Positions 14,301 to 26,075 of a stretch of DNA of 64,000 bases are shown in pieces. Position 1 is the stretch's first letter. Every line of letters begins with the position of its first letter. The notes under the pieces were generated by a model. It did no database searches, was not told where the DNA came from, and saw only the letters and a list, made by a program, of their open reading frames with translations. Both the position numbers and the translations under genes were made by a program. The stretch lies in contig BGZK01000998.1 of the NCBI GenBank assembly GCA_005406025.1, positions 166,872 to 230,871 on the forward strand, read 5' to 3'. The DNA is from Eumeta japonica (Eukaryota > Arthropoda > Insecta > Lepidoptera > Psychidae).

Positions 14301-15955
14301 CGCTCGAAATTAGCAATAGCATAGATCTTTAAAGTGCACATCGCCCTCGTTTTAAAGTAACAATAACATAGTTTCATCTTTAAAGGGCACGTGACCGTCG
14401 CTCTAAAGTAGCGATAACATAGAGTTTCATCTTTAAAGTGCAGGTCGCTCTCGCTCAAATTAGCAATAGCGTAGATCTTTAAAGTGCACATCGCCCTCGC
14501 TTTAAAGTAACAATAACATAGTTTCTTCTTTAAAGGGCACGTGACCGTCGCTCTAAAGTAGCGATAACATAGAGTTTCATCTTTAAAGTGCAGGTCGCTC
14601 TCGCTCCAAATTAGCAATAGCGTAGATCTTTAAAGTGCACATCGCCCTCGCTTTAAAGTAACAATAACATAGTTTCATCTTTAAAGGGCACGTGACCGTC
14701 GCTCTAAAGTAGCGATAACATAGAGTTTCATCTTTAAAGTGCAGGTCGCTCTCGCTCCAAATTAGCAATAGCGTAGATCTTTAAAGTGCACATCGCCCTC
14801 GCTTTAAAGTAACAATAACATAGTTTCATCTTTAAAGGGCACCTGACCGTCGCTCTAAAGTAGCGATAACATAGAGTTTCATCTTTAAAGTGCAGGTCGC
14901 TCTCGCTCCAAATTAGCAATAGCGTAGATCTTTAAAGTGCACATCGCCCTCGCTTTAAAGTAACAATAACATAGTTTCTTCTTTAAAGGGCACGTGACCG
15001 TCGCTCTAAAGTAGCGTTAACATGGAGTTTCCTATTCAAAGTGCAGATCGCCCTCGCTCGAAATTAGCAATAGCATAGATCTTTAAAGTGCACATCGCCC
15101 TCGCTTTAAAGTAACAATAAGATAGTTTCTTCTTTAAAGGGCACGTGACCGTCGCTCTAAAGTAGCGTTAACATGGAGTTTCCTATTCAAAGTGCAGGTC
15201 GCCCTCGCTCGAAATTAGCAATAGCATAGATCTTTAAAGTGCACATCGCCCTCGTTTTAAAGTAACAATAACATAGTTTCATCTTTAAAGGGCACGTGAC
15301 CGTCGCTCTAAAGTAGCGATAACATAGAGTTTCATCTTTAAAGTGCAGGTCGCTCTCGCTCCAAATTAGCAATAGCGTAGATCTTTAAAGTGCACATCGC
15401 CCTCGCTTTAAAGTAACAATAACATAGTTTCTTCTTTAAAGGGCACGTGACCGTCGCTCTAAAGTAGCGATAACATAGAGTTTCATCTTTAAGTGCAGGT
15501 CGCTCTCGCTCAAATTAGCAATAGCGTAGATCTTTAAAGTGCACATCGCCCTCGCTTTAAAGTAACAATAACATAGTTTCATCTTTAAAGGGCACGTGAC
15601 CGTCGCTCTAAAGTAGCGATAACATAGAGTTTCATCTTTAAAGTGCAGGTCGCTCTCGCTCCAAATTAGCAATAGCGTAGATCTTTAAAGTGCACATCGC
15701 CCTCGCTTTAAAGTAACAATAACATAGTTTCATCTTTAAATGGCACGTGACCGTCGCTCTAAAGTATCGATAACATAGAGTTTCATCTTTAAAGTGCAGG
15801 TCGCTCGCGCTCTAAATTAGCAATAGCGTAGATCTTTAAAGTGCACATCGCCCTCGCTTTAAAGTAACAATAACATAGTTTCATCTTTAAAGGGCACGTC
15901 GCCTTCGCTCTACATTAACGATACCATAGAGTTTCATCTTTGAAATGCGCGTCAC
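2355..15955 (+). repeat. 151-bp tandem satellite array, about 90 monomers
   Basis: A monomer of 151 bp repeats without interruption for about 13.6 kb. Each monomer is three diverged copies of one ancestral unit of about 50 bp. Sub-repeat A is about 47 bp (gtgcaggtcgctctcgctcc... gatcttt), B about 51 bp (gtgcacatcgccctcgcttt...) and C about 53 bp (gggcacgtgaccgtcgctct...). All three have the pattern (c)tttaaag + g/tgcac + cgctc + taacatag. Monomers fall into two main forms. One has 'ttcatctttaaagtgcagg' plus 'gcgtag'; the other has 'ttcctattcaaagtgcag' plus 'gcatag' and 'gttaacatgg'. They alternate in higher-order blocks. The centre is homogeneous and both edges are decayed, as expected for unequal exchange. 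Minus-strand open frames of 61-165 aa recur because of the repetition and shift frame with each monomer (151 is not a multiple of 3), so they are not genes. Confidence 0.95.
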
Positions 15956-16721
15956 CATGCAATTTTCAAAATGACCCCTTAATACAAATTCAAATGGCAT
16001 TTTGACGAAATAAAATTAATTCTATGGCTCTTGAATTTCATTTTCAAATGTCGTATTTACTTTTTAAATTTTGTTTATATAAGCGGCCGGTTCCGGACTT
16101 TCACGTCGGACAAACGGATATTAAGGAAAATCTTAAGCAAAAAAAATAAATATTAACGGAAATATCGTCAACTCAGACGCACAACACTCCAGGAAATAGC
16201 CGAGAACATCCAAAGCGAAAACGACAGCGGCTGTACGGCGACAGTAACGCGAAGTTTCATCTGTAAAGTGCGCGTCGCCCTCGCTCAGCCCGGGCTCATT
16301 ATACGTGTGCGCCGCGCCGTGACTTTCGCGGCTCCTCGTCGCTGCACTGTTTGTTGAAAGGCTGTAGCTAGGCTGTAGAAAAGGCTTCGTTATATTACAC
16401 ACGGGGTGTGGAGTCAAAAAAGATTCTTTCGTTGTATTTCTGATGGCGCAAAGCTTTGCCAGCTGGCGTGAAATATCGATTTCAAAAGAACTTCATTTGA
16501 ATGTTTGCATTTAATTTGCATAAATTAAACATACAGCATCTTTTGAAGTTTTGTTTACCGTATAACGGTTTTCGATAAAAAAAATATTGCATTATCGAAG
16601 TGAAACTTCATTGGCCACGGCAAAAGATCAATTTTATTGTTACTTTTACATTAATGTTACGCTCAAAATACGCTAGTATTTCATTCGTAAAGTAAAAGAA
16701 CTAATTAGGTTGTCGTAGGAC
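15956..16721. other. Spacer flanking the satellite
   Basis: AT-rich sequence with one CpG-rich block at about 16,085-16,345. A 94-aa minus-strand open frame here has no recognisable domain. An isolated satellite sub-unit lies within it and is listed separately. Confidence 0.5.
16254..16288 (+). repeat. Isolated satellite sub-unit outside the array
   Basis: A single half-unit, 'gtttcatctgtaaagtg' followed by 'cgcgtcgccctcgct', lies about 300 bp beyond the array end. Its 'gcgcgtcgcc' core resembles the decayed edge units more than the homogenised core monomers. Confidence 0.7.
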
Positions 16722-17128
16722 AACCGGTAGGAACGACGTTCCTTTAGCTCTACATTAGTTATTATTAGATAAGAAGTACAAAGAAGGAATTATAATAAAA
16801 TTGCATTTAATATATTTTTCATTTTTCTATATAATTTGATGAAAATAAGAAAAATATTGTTAATTACCATTATAAAAATATAAAGAAATATAAACTTAAT
16901 CAGTATATTCAACAGATATATGAATATATTGCTGACACGTATAACGCGCGTCTACACTGCAGTAATACAGCTATAGAGAGATATAAGCTATAAGGTAGTA
17001 GGTAAACGAAGCTAGAGGAGCAGTTCCTCCACGGCGCCAAGTACGCGTTTACCCTTCCTCTATCGTTCACGTCTCTGACTTAAAAGTGTCGGTCGGACGC
17101 TTTTTCCCGCATAGCTCCCATCCGCCAA
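16722..17128 (-). repeat. Dispersed repeat of about 410 bp, copy on minus strand
   Basis: The reverse complement of this stretch aligns along its length with 41,660-42,118. Shared blocks, in order: 'gggagcta', 'aaaaagcgtccgaccgacac', 'ctgctcctctag', 'cagcaatatattc', 'atactgattaa', 'gcaattttattat', and a terminal 'aaaggaac' followed by 'gtcgttcc'. No reading frame is kept. It is probably a SINE, a MITE or a solo LTR; the class is not determined. Confidence 0.75.
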
Positions 17129-20100
17129 ACATACGATGAGGAATTTTGTTCCAATATAAGAAAGTATATGATATACTATTCTCAAAAGAAATCATTTTTT
17201 ACGAGTTTCGTAGGATTCTAAATTAAAATATATCTGCAGTTTTAAAAGTAAAATGTCAGTCCTTTAATATTTCTTATCGGAAACTTATAGACATTAGGCT
17301 ATACACCTATACTAATGTTAACAATACTACTTGTAATGATAATATGTAAATGGTTTATCTTATCCTACATTGTATTAATAAGTCTTGAAGGTCACTTTTG
17401 TAAGAAAATCAAAGCCACAAAACAAAGAACAACAACCTTTCAATACACTTACCTTACACTGAATACGTATCACTAGCGCGTAGCATCAGCAATATCAAAG
17501 CCTACTCCCCATTATCTGTTAGGGTTATCGACTAAGGACATTCGACTCAAAATTGATTTTATTCAAAGTTATTCAGGTTTACATTTAGAGTATGTGACTT
17601 ACAGAAAGATATTTTAAATAGAAAATTATTGTTAAATCCATTTTGTATCAAGAATTATGAACATCTGAAACCGAACAAGTGATGTGTGCAAGGATCGTAC
17701 CTTGGAGAACTATGGTGTCCATCTTTCTGGGAATAAGCGTGAATCAATAAATAAGATAAAATCGGAACTAAATATTGGTGTTTTTCGTGACATATCTGTC
17801 TGTTTTAGCAAAGATCTCAGTGTTTAATATGAATGGAGCCGTCAAATGTGTTCGTTTTGACGGACGCCCGAACAGAAACAAAGCTCTCACGCTTCATGAC
17901 GGCGGCTGGAGTTTTGTTATCTCCAGAGCGAAACGAAATTCGCTACAAACCCCCGCACCGGCCGGGCAGACGTGCGGCACACGTCCCTCACACACCTCTC
18001 ACATGCCCCGAATGCGATTCTTTGGCAGCCGGTTTTTCTATGCATCATCGTCTCGACTGATACCTTAGCACTAGTACGAGTAGAAAATGGATGCAGGAGG
18101 GGAATGATTAATTTATTTTTTTTAATCGCCTAAATTAGTTGTATTTAGTAGGTTTAAGATACGAGATGTCGCTCTTTTCTCCAATCTCGAGCCTTTTGTT
18201 GACGTTGAAAACCTTTTGCGAACTGCTGACGATCAATAAGAATACAATTTAAAAAAAAAAAACAATGGCACTCCAAGAATGCCGACATACATGAAAACTT
18301 GAACAATTACGTATGTATTTATTGAATCGTCAGGAAATATGTTATTGTGCAGGAAATACTTTTAAATTAAGTATTTTTTTATTCATTGTTATTAACTACT
18401 ACTACAAAAATTATATTACAATTTTCATTTAATGCACTATTTTACATGAAAAAGAACGCATATTGTTTTACATACGAAAATTGTAATCTATTGCTTAAAA
18501 CGTAAATTCCGTTCAAGCAGTTCCGACATGAATATATATATATGTATGTTGTACGTATATACACAATATATGTTTATATTATATATAGCTATATTATCAA
18601 TGTATTTCAACTCAAACTCAACTCTCGTATAAACGGGGCCAATACAGGTAGACACTTTTATACAGAGGTGTCGGTTATGTAACGGTAACAGTGTCGCGAG
18701 TTCAATGGTTTTCCCATTTCAGAAATGCCCAACGCGTCAAAAGAAGTTATCACTTCAAAAAAAATCATGAAATCAAAAAATCATTACGATTAGCCACGCC
18801 ATATCCTCTTTGATTCTTTTTTATTAAAATCAGATCAGAAAATAACTACCCAACAAGCAAAATAAACATCAACAACTTTATATAACGTAGTTTTAAGTAG
18901 TTTATAGTCCTATATCATCAATAGTTAAGTAGACGAACTTTAACTACGTTTAATGAATTTATTTTTTCATTGTCATTACAATGAATAGTTGTAACATTGT
19001 ATAGTACATTTCTATACGTAGACCTATAGATAGACAAAATAAATAATAATATTCGTTATACTTGTGCAATTTGAATGAAAAATAAAATACCATAAAAAAA
19101 TTAATAGTAGATTAACATAAAAAGTGAAATTTATAAATCAAATAAAATATATATTTTACAACTCAGTTGGTGAGTAACTAAAATACGTTTGAAATAAACT
19201 TAGTATACGTTATTGATTTATCGCAATGTAAATAAAAGGTATAAATATGAGTCAATAGGTATATGTATGAAATAAAATAATTTTAAATTATTTGTATAAA
19301 CATTATATAATTTAATATAAAATATGATACTCAAATTGTATCGTCATTTTATTTATCTTTAACTAATTATCTCACACAATGGATCTTTATACTCATTAAT
19401 GCTCATTTGCGTGAAATGCCCTGTTAGATTTTTTTTCCATTACTTTGAATCAACATCATAATTAATTCATATTATTGAATCAATGAATTCATTAAATTCA
19501 TCTCAACCAATAATGGAACAGCTGACGAAAAATTTGAGACATGTTTTGATGATGAATATTTTTTACCTGGTCAAATGGCACTACGTTTCGCAAATAAGGG
19601 CAACTCCATGTAATAGTAAGAATATTTTATGAATATAAACATCTTCTTACATTAAAAAAAACTGTTTTCTTAATGTTGTGGATCATTCTCACATTTTATT
19701 TTAATTTCAAGTATAGAATTTTGAGCAGACGTTTACCTTAATTTTGGTTCTGACCGCTCCTTTTCTTGCCAGTATACCATAATTGATACGAGAATGAACA
19801 GAACGTGATAAATTTACAAAATGAAATTTATGTCAACCACTAAACGAACTTCTGAAAAGTTACATATTTTTATATGACGTATTATTAATTTTACACATAT
19901 ATATATATATTACGAAAGTTATAACTATGTAATAAATTTCAGAATTCATAGTTAAAAAACTAGTGTTTAATAAAATTATAATCTTATGGTTCATACTCAT
20001 AACTCCTCGTTAATGGGAAAGCTAATGTATTTAGTTTTTGATTCATTTATCGTCGGTTAATGACATTCAAGCGACTATATTATAATTTTTAGATTGTACT

Positions 20101-20164
20101 AGCAATAATAAATTTTGAATCTCAATTTATACACTTGAACATCTTATATTACTTCTATTATACT
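17129..20164. other. AT-rich spacer with one CpG-rich patch
   Basis: About 3 kb of unique-looking AT-rich sequence. A short CpG-rich patch at about 17,830-18,065 stands out and carries two overlapping open frames (97 and 75 aa) without recognisable domains. No gene is supported. Confidence 0.5.
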
Positions 20165-20280
20165 ACTATCCTTAGCAGTGATCCCACGGAGCTCAATCAC
20201 ATAGATAAAGAATAATATAAGACCCAACATGCTTCCCTTTAGCACACCATAAGAAACTTTTAGAGGATTATATGAACCAT
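20165..20280 (-). mobile_element. LINE reverse-transcriptase fragment
   Basis: On the minus strand the translation contains 'VSYGVLKGSMLGLILFFIY'. This fits the RT palm signature before the YxDD motif, usually YGVPQGS(V/I)LGPxLF.IYINDL. Only about 35 residues are recognisable, and the sequence runs into the ATT microsatellite upstream. It is a relic with no functional enzyme. The LINE clade cannot be assigned from so short a piece. Confidence 0.55.
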
Positions 20281-20312
20281 CCTCTTGTAGAGAATAATAT
20301 ATTTAGTAATAT

Positions 20313-20649
<337 letters not shown>

Positions 20650-23600
20650 TTTACAATGTAACTATTATCAATATGATTTGTTTGTCTTATAAATGTTGTT
20701 GTAGTTATAACAAATCTTTCTCAACTCAAAGCTTGAGAAGCCTAGAGCATATTTTTCTACAATCTTTTTTGCTGCGTCAAATTCGGCTACAGTACTACAT
20801 GCTCACCAAAACGCGGAGCGTGGGGTTTTAATTTGTCATAGATCATTAACAGTCGTCATTAAAGATTGAATCATCAACATTCCCAACGAGCATTGGATCA
20901 GCATCGATATCTTAAAGACACTCAATGCTAAATAAGATGAGAAAGAGCGCGCCCTACATGAGAATGACAAAAAATTTGAAAAGAATTCCATCGGGTTGCT
21001 ATCGCCGAATTTAAAATTACTTCATAAAATCAAAGAATCTAGTGCAGATTTGAAATGAAACCATCTTAACGAATTATGTGATGTATTAATTCTCTCTTCT
21101 TTTTAAAACTCGTACATATCATTATGACGTTTTGGAAAAAAGATACTAACGGTCTGCAATTGGCAACCCTGCTCGACGCTGTGATACACGGGGGATAATT
21201 ACGCCCGGGGGCTCTATTTTCACGCTACGTGCGAAAGGTTCAGATTGCTTTTTAACCTGTTTCTGAAATAAAACCCTATAAATGCGGGAAATTAAAAATT
21301 CAAAATTGTACACAAGAGTCTGAATTGTTTTACACGGCAACGTTCCCTAATTTCATAAAAATTGGATGTCCAAATCCAAAACTTCTAATTAAATGAATTT
21401 TGAAACCGCATATCTATAAATTAATTTGAACATGTAAGCAAGTGAAATAATTATTAATGTTTAAAATTCAGCTAAGTGCGAGACGAACACACGTAAATTA
21501 GTGTTTCGTAGCATACCTATTACTTATTACATGTATAAACAAATTCCAATTTTTTTAATAGCAAGTTAGCTATTTAAAAGGACTTGCTTTTATAAACCAC
21601 TGGATAAGCATGTCGTGATTGATGACAAAATAAATTCGTGTAATGACATTTATTACAGACAGTAGGGGCAAATTTTTTGATTTTATCTTAGAATGAAGTT
21701 TGTCGGAATAATAAAAATATGAAATGACAATCGACATTTCATGTTTTTGTTTAAACAAGTAAATTTAAAGAAAGAGAAATGTCTTTTTTTTTTTAAGTAA
21801 ATCGAGTGATTTCATGACCTTTAAGCTACTTTGAGTAAAAAAAGTCTTTACACTCTATCGGTTCTCCTTCAATTGTTACAATTTTCGAAAGATTAAAATA
21901 TTTAAAATCGAGATTATTTACAAACTACTAGTGTAACTTAAAAATAGTTGTATTATATATTATTTTTTTTTATCGAAAGTTCAAATAATCTTTAACAATT
22001 CAATCTACTTTAATATTAAATTATTTACCCATCACCTTTTTCTTGTCTTTACTTTTGACGCATGTATACTTTGAAGAAAAAAGTGAGGTTCTAATTCACA
22101 TCTCAGCGTCAAGACAATGTCGAAGCTTGCACACTAAAAATTCTGGATTATTTCAAGTATACACCAGATAATAATTTAAAATTTTTATTTTAATTTACCA
22201 TAAATAAACAAAAATTAACTCCTTATTTTTCATCATGGTTAATGTAATTCCTCAATTTGTTTTTCACTGAACACACACATCGGCATCGATATAATGAATT
22301 ATGACTTCAAATCATGTTTTGTCTGCATGAAATGCATGTATAAATATTTGTGTATCAGCCTTTATATGCTTAGATTTTAATTCAAGGACTTCAGGTCTTG
22401 CATCTCTTACAGACTTCAAATCTTAGTAATTCCTTATCAAGCGCGGTCATTCCTGACGAGACGCGGTCGGTCAGACCTCATCCGTGACTTCGAGGCTTAC
22501 CGCGCCTCCCCGGCTTCAAAATGTAAATTCGTAAATACCACTTAAGCAGATTCTAATCGATGTCGGAGAGTCCGAATTCGATACCGTATCCGACGACTCA
22601 AACGCGAAAATAACTTTGTAGAAGTCCAAATTTTCAGAGCTGACGGTGCTTGGCTCCTGCAAACCTTCGGCATGCTGGACTTATGACCTTAGGTTCGCAC
22701 GGTATGTCCTAGCCCGTGAGACCATAACCGCTCCACCTCCTGGCGACAGTAAAAATCGCTTATCATACTTTATCTATCAATAATGAAGACGAGTTTTCTG
22801 TCGAAAAAAAATTTCCATAGAAGTCAAAAATAACCTCGCAGTTCAGAACACTTCCGTTCAGACTGTCCACCGCATGACAAACCGTGTCCACAAAGTTTTT
22901 GAACTTATGTTGGTCACATCTGATGGGATAATTATCTTTGTCGACATTAAGATGGTGCGCTCGGTCTTTGCTGTCAAAATAAAACAGCCTCCATTAGAAA
23001 AATACCCCCGAAGAATGCCACAACGACCAATTATATGGAACAATTTTTTTTAATCGTTTTAAAGTATGTGAACTTCCACATTCATTAGTAATCTATTACA
23101 TACATGATCCCATTTTTGGAAACTTTTAAAATTAATTTGCCACTTGATGACCAATATCATCAATGAATATCAAAGTAGAGGAACCAGGCTATGTGGCTAT
23201 ATCGACTGATATCACCACGCGGCACGATCGATTTCATTGCAAATCCATCACTGTCTATCGACATTCATGCATGTAAATACTGACCAAAAATTATTACTGT
23301 AATTGTATAAGGCGAAAAACGTACTCAATATTTGATTGTCGCTGTTTAAAAATGCCTCAAGTTTTAAAAATTATTCGTCATATATTAAAATTAGAAGATC
23401 CTTCAGGGAAATAAAAGTAGTTTTCATGAAAAAATAACATTTAATTTAGATTAGAAACAAAAAGCATAAACTGTCGTACTCGATCGATAAGATATCGTTT
23501 ATACATTCACTTCATAATATTTGAACCTACCCCCGTCGTGTGTACAAAGCGAGCTACTTCGTTCGTAACACATTTTTGTAAACACTTTTTAGGTTTCGTT

Positions 23601-24069
23601 ACCTATTGCTTTCTGAGATGTCTACAAGCGGGGGCACGCAGCCGCTTGCGAAGTCCTGTAGCTTAGAACTATTACCAGAGCAATTGCAGAGGCTCCGGCG
23701 CCGCCCGCCCGCGGTGCGGTCACGTGTCCTGGAACCGTTTCAGACGAGCGGCGTAATCCTAGCTTTAATTGCAGCGGTAACGCTGCTTTAGGGCAAGATC
23801 GATACACATAGGAACAATTTATTATATTATTCCAAGCATATCGTTATAATGTTTTTTGTTTTCATACGTTCTCCGGTTTTTTCATAAAAAAAAAGGTAAA
23901 ACGAAGCTACAATTTAATATATCTATGCATTTTAAATATAATAAGTTATTAAATAAAGGTAAGTAGAAGCAATGTATGTACCGGTATTAATTACTGTTAA
24001 GGATAAAAACGCTGATAAGGCATACTCCCCCACAATCTCTTTATTTTCAGACTGAGATTTCGTTGTAAT
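20650..24069. other. Spacer with CpG-rich patches
   Basis: Mostly AT-rich. CpG-rich patches stand out at about 21,150-21,240, 22,430-22,740 and 23,520-23,815. Open frames inside them (for example 61 aa on each strand at 23,606-23,807) lack recognisable domains. I support no gene; the patches could be conserved regulatory sequence or old transposon pieces. Confidence 0.45.
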
Positions 24070-24275
24070 CGATGCGGTGATGAGATCCGGGACCAACAGC
24101 TTAATGTGTTCTCCGAGACATGGGGCGTGTTTAACGCACGAACACTCTACCGCTGTGAAGCAATTCAGAACGACATAGTTTCGTGCGTTGTACGGTAATA
24201 TAATTTGATTTGAACCCGGTACCTCCTTATTCGAAGGCGAGGCATTTAGCCACTAAAACACGAGCGCTAGTTGTA
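24070..24275 (-). repeat. tRNA-like dispersed repeat (SINE candidate)
   Basis: On the minus strand, 'ttttagtggctaaatgcc' resembles a tRNA A box and, about 30 nt on, 'ggtaccgggttcaaatc' resembles a B box. The order and spacing suit a tRNA head. The following segment ('gggaccaacagcttaatgtg' on the plus strand) resembles sequence I associate with lepidopteran repeats. It cannot fold as a proper tRNA by eye. A 10-bp inverted repeat (24,133-24,142 and 24,180-24,189, 'aacgcacgaa') lies within it. Confidence 0.45.
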
Positions 24276-24831
24276 GAAATAACGTAAGGAAGTTATTTTT
24301 ATTTCGTGTTAGAACTAAGCTTGATACATGTTTTAATGCCAATTTTAGTGAATAATATTTAAAATATTTTTTTAAGTATGTATTGCTATGGTTAATGGAT
24401 AAAAACTATAGGTAGTTTGCTTTTGTCCAAACTAGAATAAAAAGATGTGCACGTGAAAGATAGAAAAACATGAATTTCAGAAACCGTTACTCCATATAAA
24501 CAAATTCATAAAACTTTTAATGACAACACCATATACTTAAACTATCCGATTAGCCTGTATATAATACATACCTACATATAATAAAATACATACGTAATAA
24601 TTTACTAAATTTCAACATACTCTCATAATATACAAAAAATATTCTAGGATATAATATTTAAACTACACAAACAAATTAGACTGCAAAAACAAATTAAATT
24701 ACTTAGATCAAAGATATTTCAATTAAAAAAATAAACAATAAACGTATAAACAATCATAAATACTTCAGATAATTTCAGTAATTTTTTATATGCATCCTAT
24801 TCAAATTTCATTGTAGATCTCGCTTTCTATC

Positions 24832-24900
24832 CTGAATGCGGTTCTGATTTTGATTCTAATCGTGTTTCCGTTCTAGGTTCCATTCCCACGACCGAGACTA
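24832..24900 (+). repeat. Degenerate GATTCC-type hexamer run
   Basis: 'gattttgattctaatcg' and 'gtttccgttctaggttcc' show a roughly 6-bp phase of GATTCN/GTTCCN words, like the much cleaner array at 47.5-48.4 kb. Confidence 0.5.
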
Positions 24901-25884
24901 TAATCTCAAAAGGTATTAATAATTCAAAACGGAACAGAGATGGGTTTGGATTGGAGGCAAAAACGATTCGACCCGTTTAAAACGTGAGAAAAGCTCAAAA
25001 AATAAATGTGCTTAAGTTTATAATATTTCTACAACTGGAATTTAAAAACATTCAAAATTTTGATCCTTTGTAGAATGTACCGTGTTAACATATTGAAATG
25101 ATTTTTTTCTAACATTGATTTTATTCTGATGCATAACAAAAACTCGACGAATTACCTCCATTGATTCAATGCTTAAATTTGTAATTTTTTAAATTACAAA
25201 ATACCTCGATAGTCATCAAAACTTTATGTAATCTCTAAATAACAACTCGTTTCATCCTAGGTTAGATCGAATCCGAAAGATCGCATTGCTTTTCACCTTG
25301 CCAAAACCCCGTTTCTACGATTGGATGCCGCAACCGAGGGAGATTAAGGAAGTGAACGAGGATGGAACAACTCTTTTAAGAAATTCCTAGGTCAAGGAAT
25401 GTTCGTCTGTAGCTTCAAAAACGGGGCAATTCTGATTTAGCTATCCCAACTTACATAACAATCACGGAAGCGCCTCGTCACCGTAAAGAAGCCACTTCTT
25501 AAATAGAGACAATTATATTATAGGCCGATGATTATGGTGACATGGGCGCATAGCGTTATTAAATTGCCCCTAACGCCGTGAGCGCCGACAGGGGGCGCGA
25601 CAGGCGCTACACTCGACGTTCATGAATATTAACGAGTCGCACAGATCACATCTTGATGGATTTGATTAAAAATTCTCCCGTCTACGCCGCAAATCCAAAA
25701 TAGCTTTTAAAAGCTTGCACCGCTAAAATTAAATATCATTTCATTCCCCCTCGATGAATATTAAAACCTGCTTATAATATAATACATATTTGATATTTTG
25801 CGCACGGCTCAGTTTGTTTGCATATGAAATAATTCCCTTAATCTTTTAAATCTACAAAACATGCGGTTAATATCTGTCAAGCTG

Positions 25885-26075
25885 ATACTAGTTCCGATTT
25901 AAAGTTCGATTCAAGTTTCGTTCTCGATTCATGGTTCCAATTCCAGTTCTTGTCTCGATTTGCACCCGACTCCGATTCTAATCCCACTCTTAATTCCAAT
26001 CCTAATCCCTCTCAAACACGATCTCTGTCGTGCTCTCGCTTTTGATCTGGATATGATTTCGATCCAGATCCGATT
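25885..26075 (+). repeat. Degenerate GATTCC-type hexamer run
   Basis: Words such as gttccgattt, gattcaag, gttccaattccagtt and gactccgattctaatccc recur at about 6-bp spacing, ending in 'gatccagatccgattctg'. An overlapping 87-aa open frame is rich in IPLLIP-type residues for that reason and is not called. Confidence 0.6.

Noticed and set aside
2574..15672. Many minus-strand open frames of 61-165 aa in the satellite (recurring 'SESDLHFKDETLCYRYF')
   Set aside because: They repeat with the 151-bp monomer, change frame with each unit, and lengthen only where small indels restore a frame. No start context or splice signals. They are products of the repeat.
2355..15955. CRISPR-like array
   Set aside because: No unique spacers: the whole unit repeats, and the context is eukaryotic.
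16739..16765. Another stray satellite unit ('ctttagctctacattagtta')
   Set aside because: Resemblance to the right edge unit is only about 12 bases and lies at the end of a different dispersed repeat.
17775..18068. 97-aa and 75-aa overlapping frames as a small gene
   Set aside because: Two frames over the same CpG-rich patch, no domain, no splice partners.
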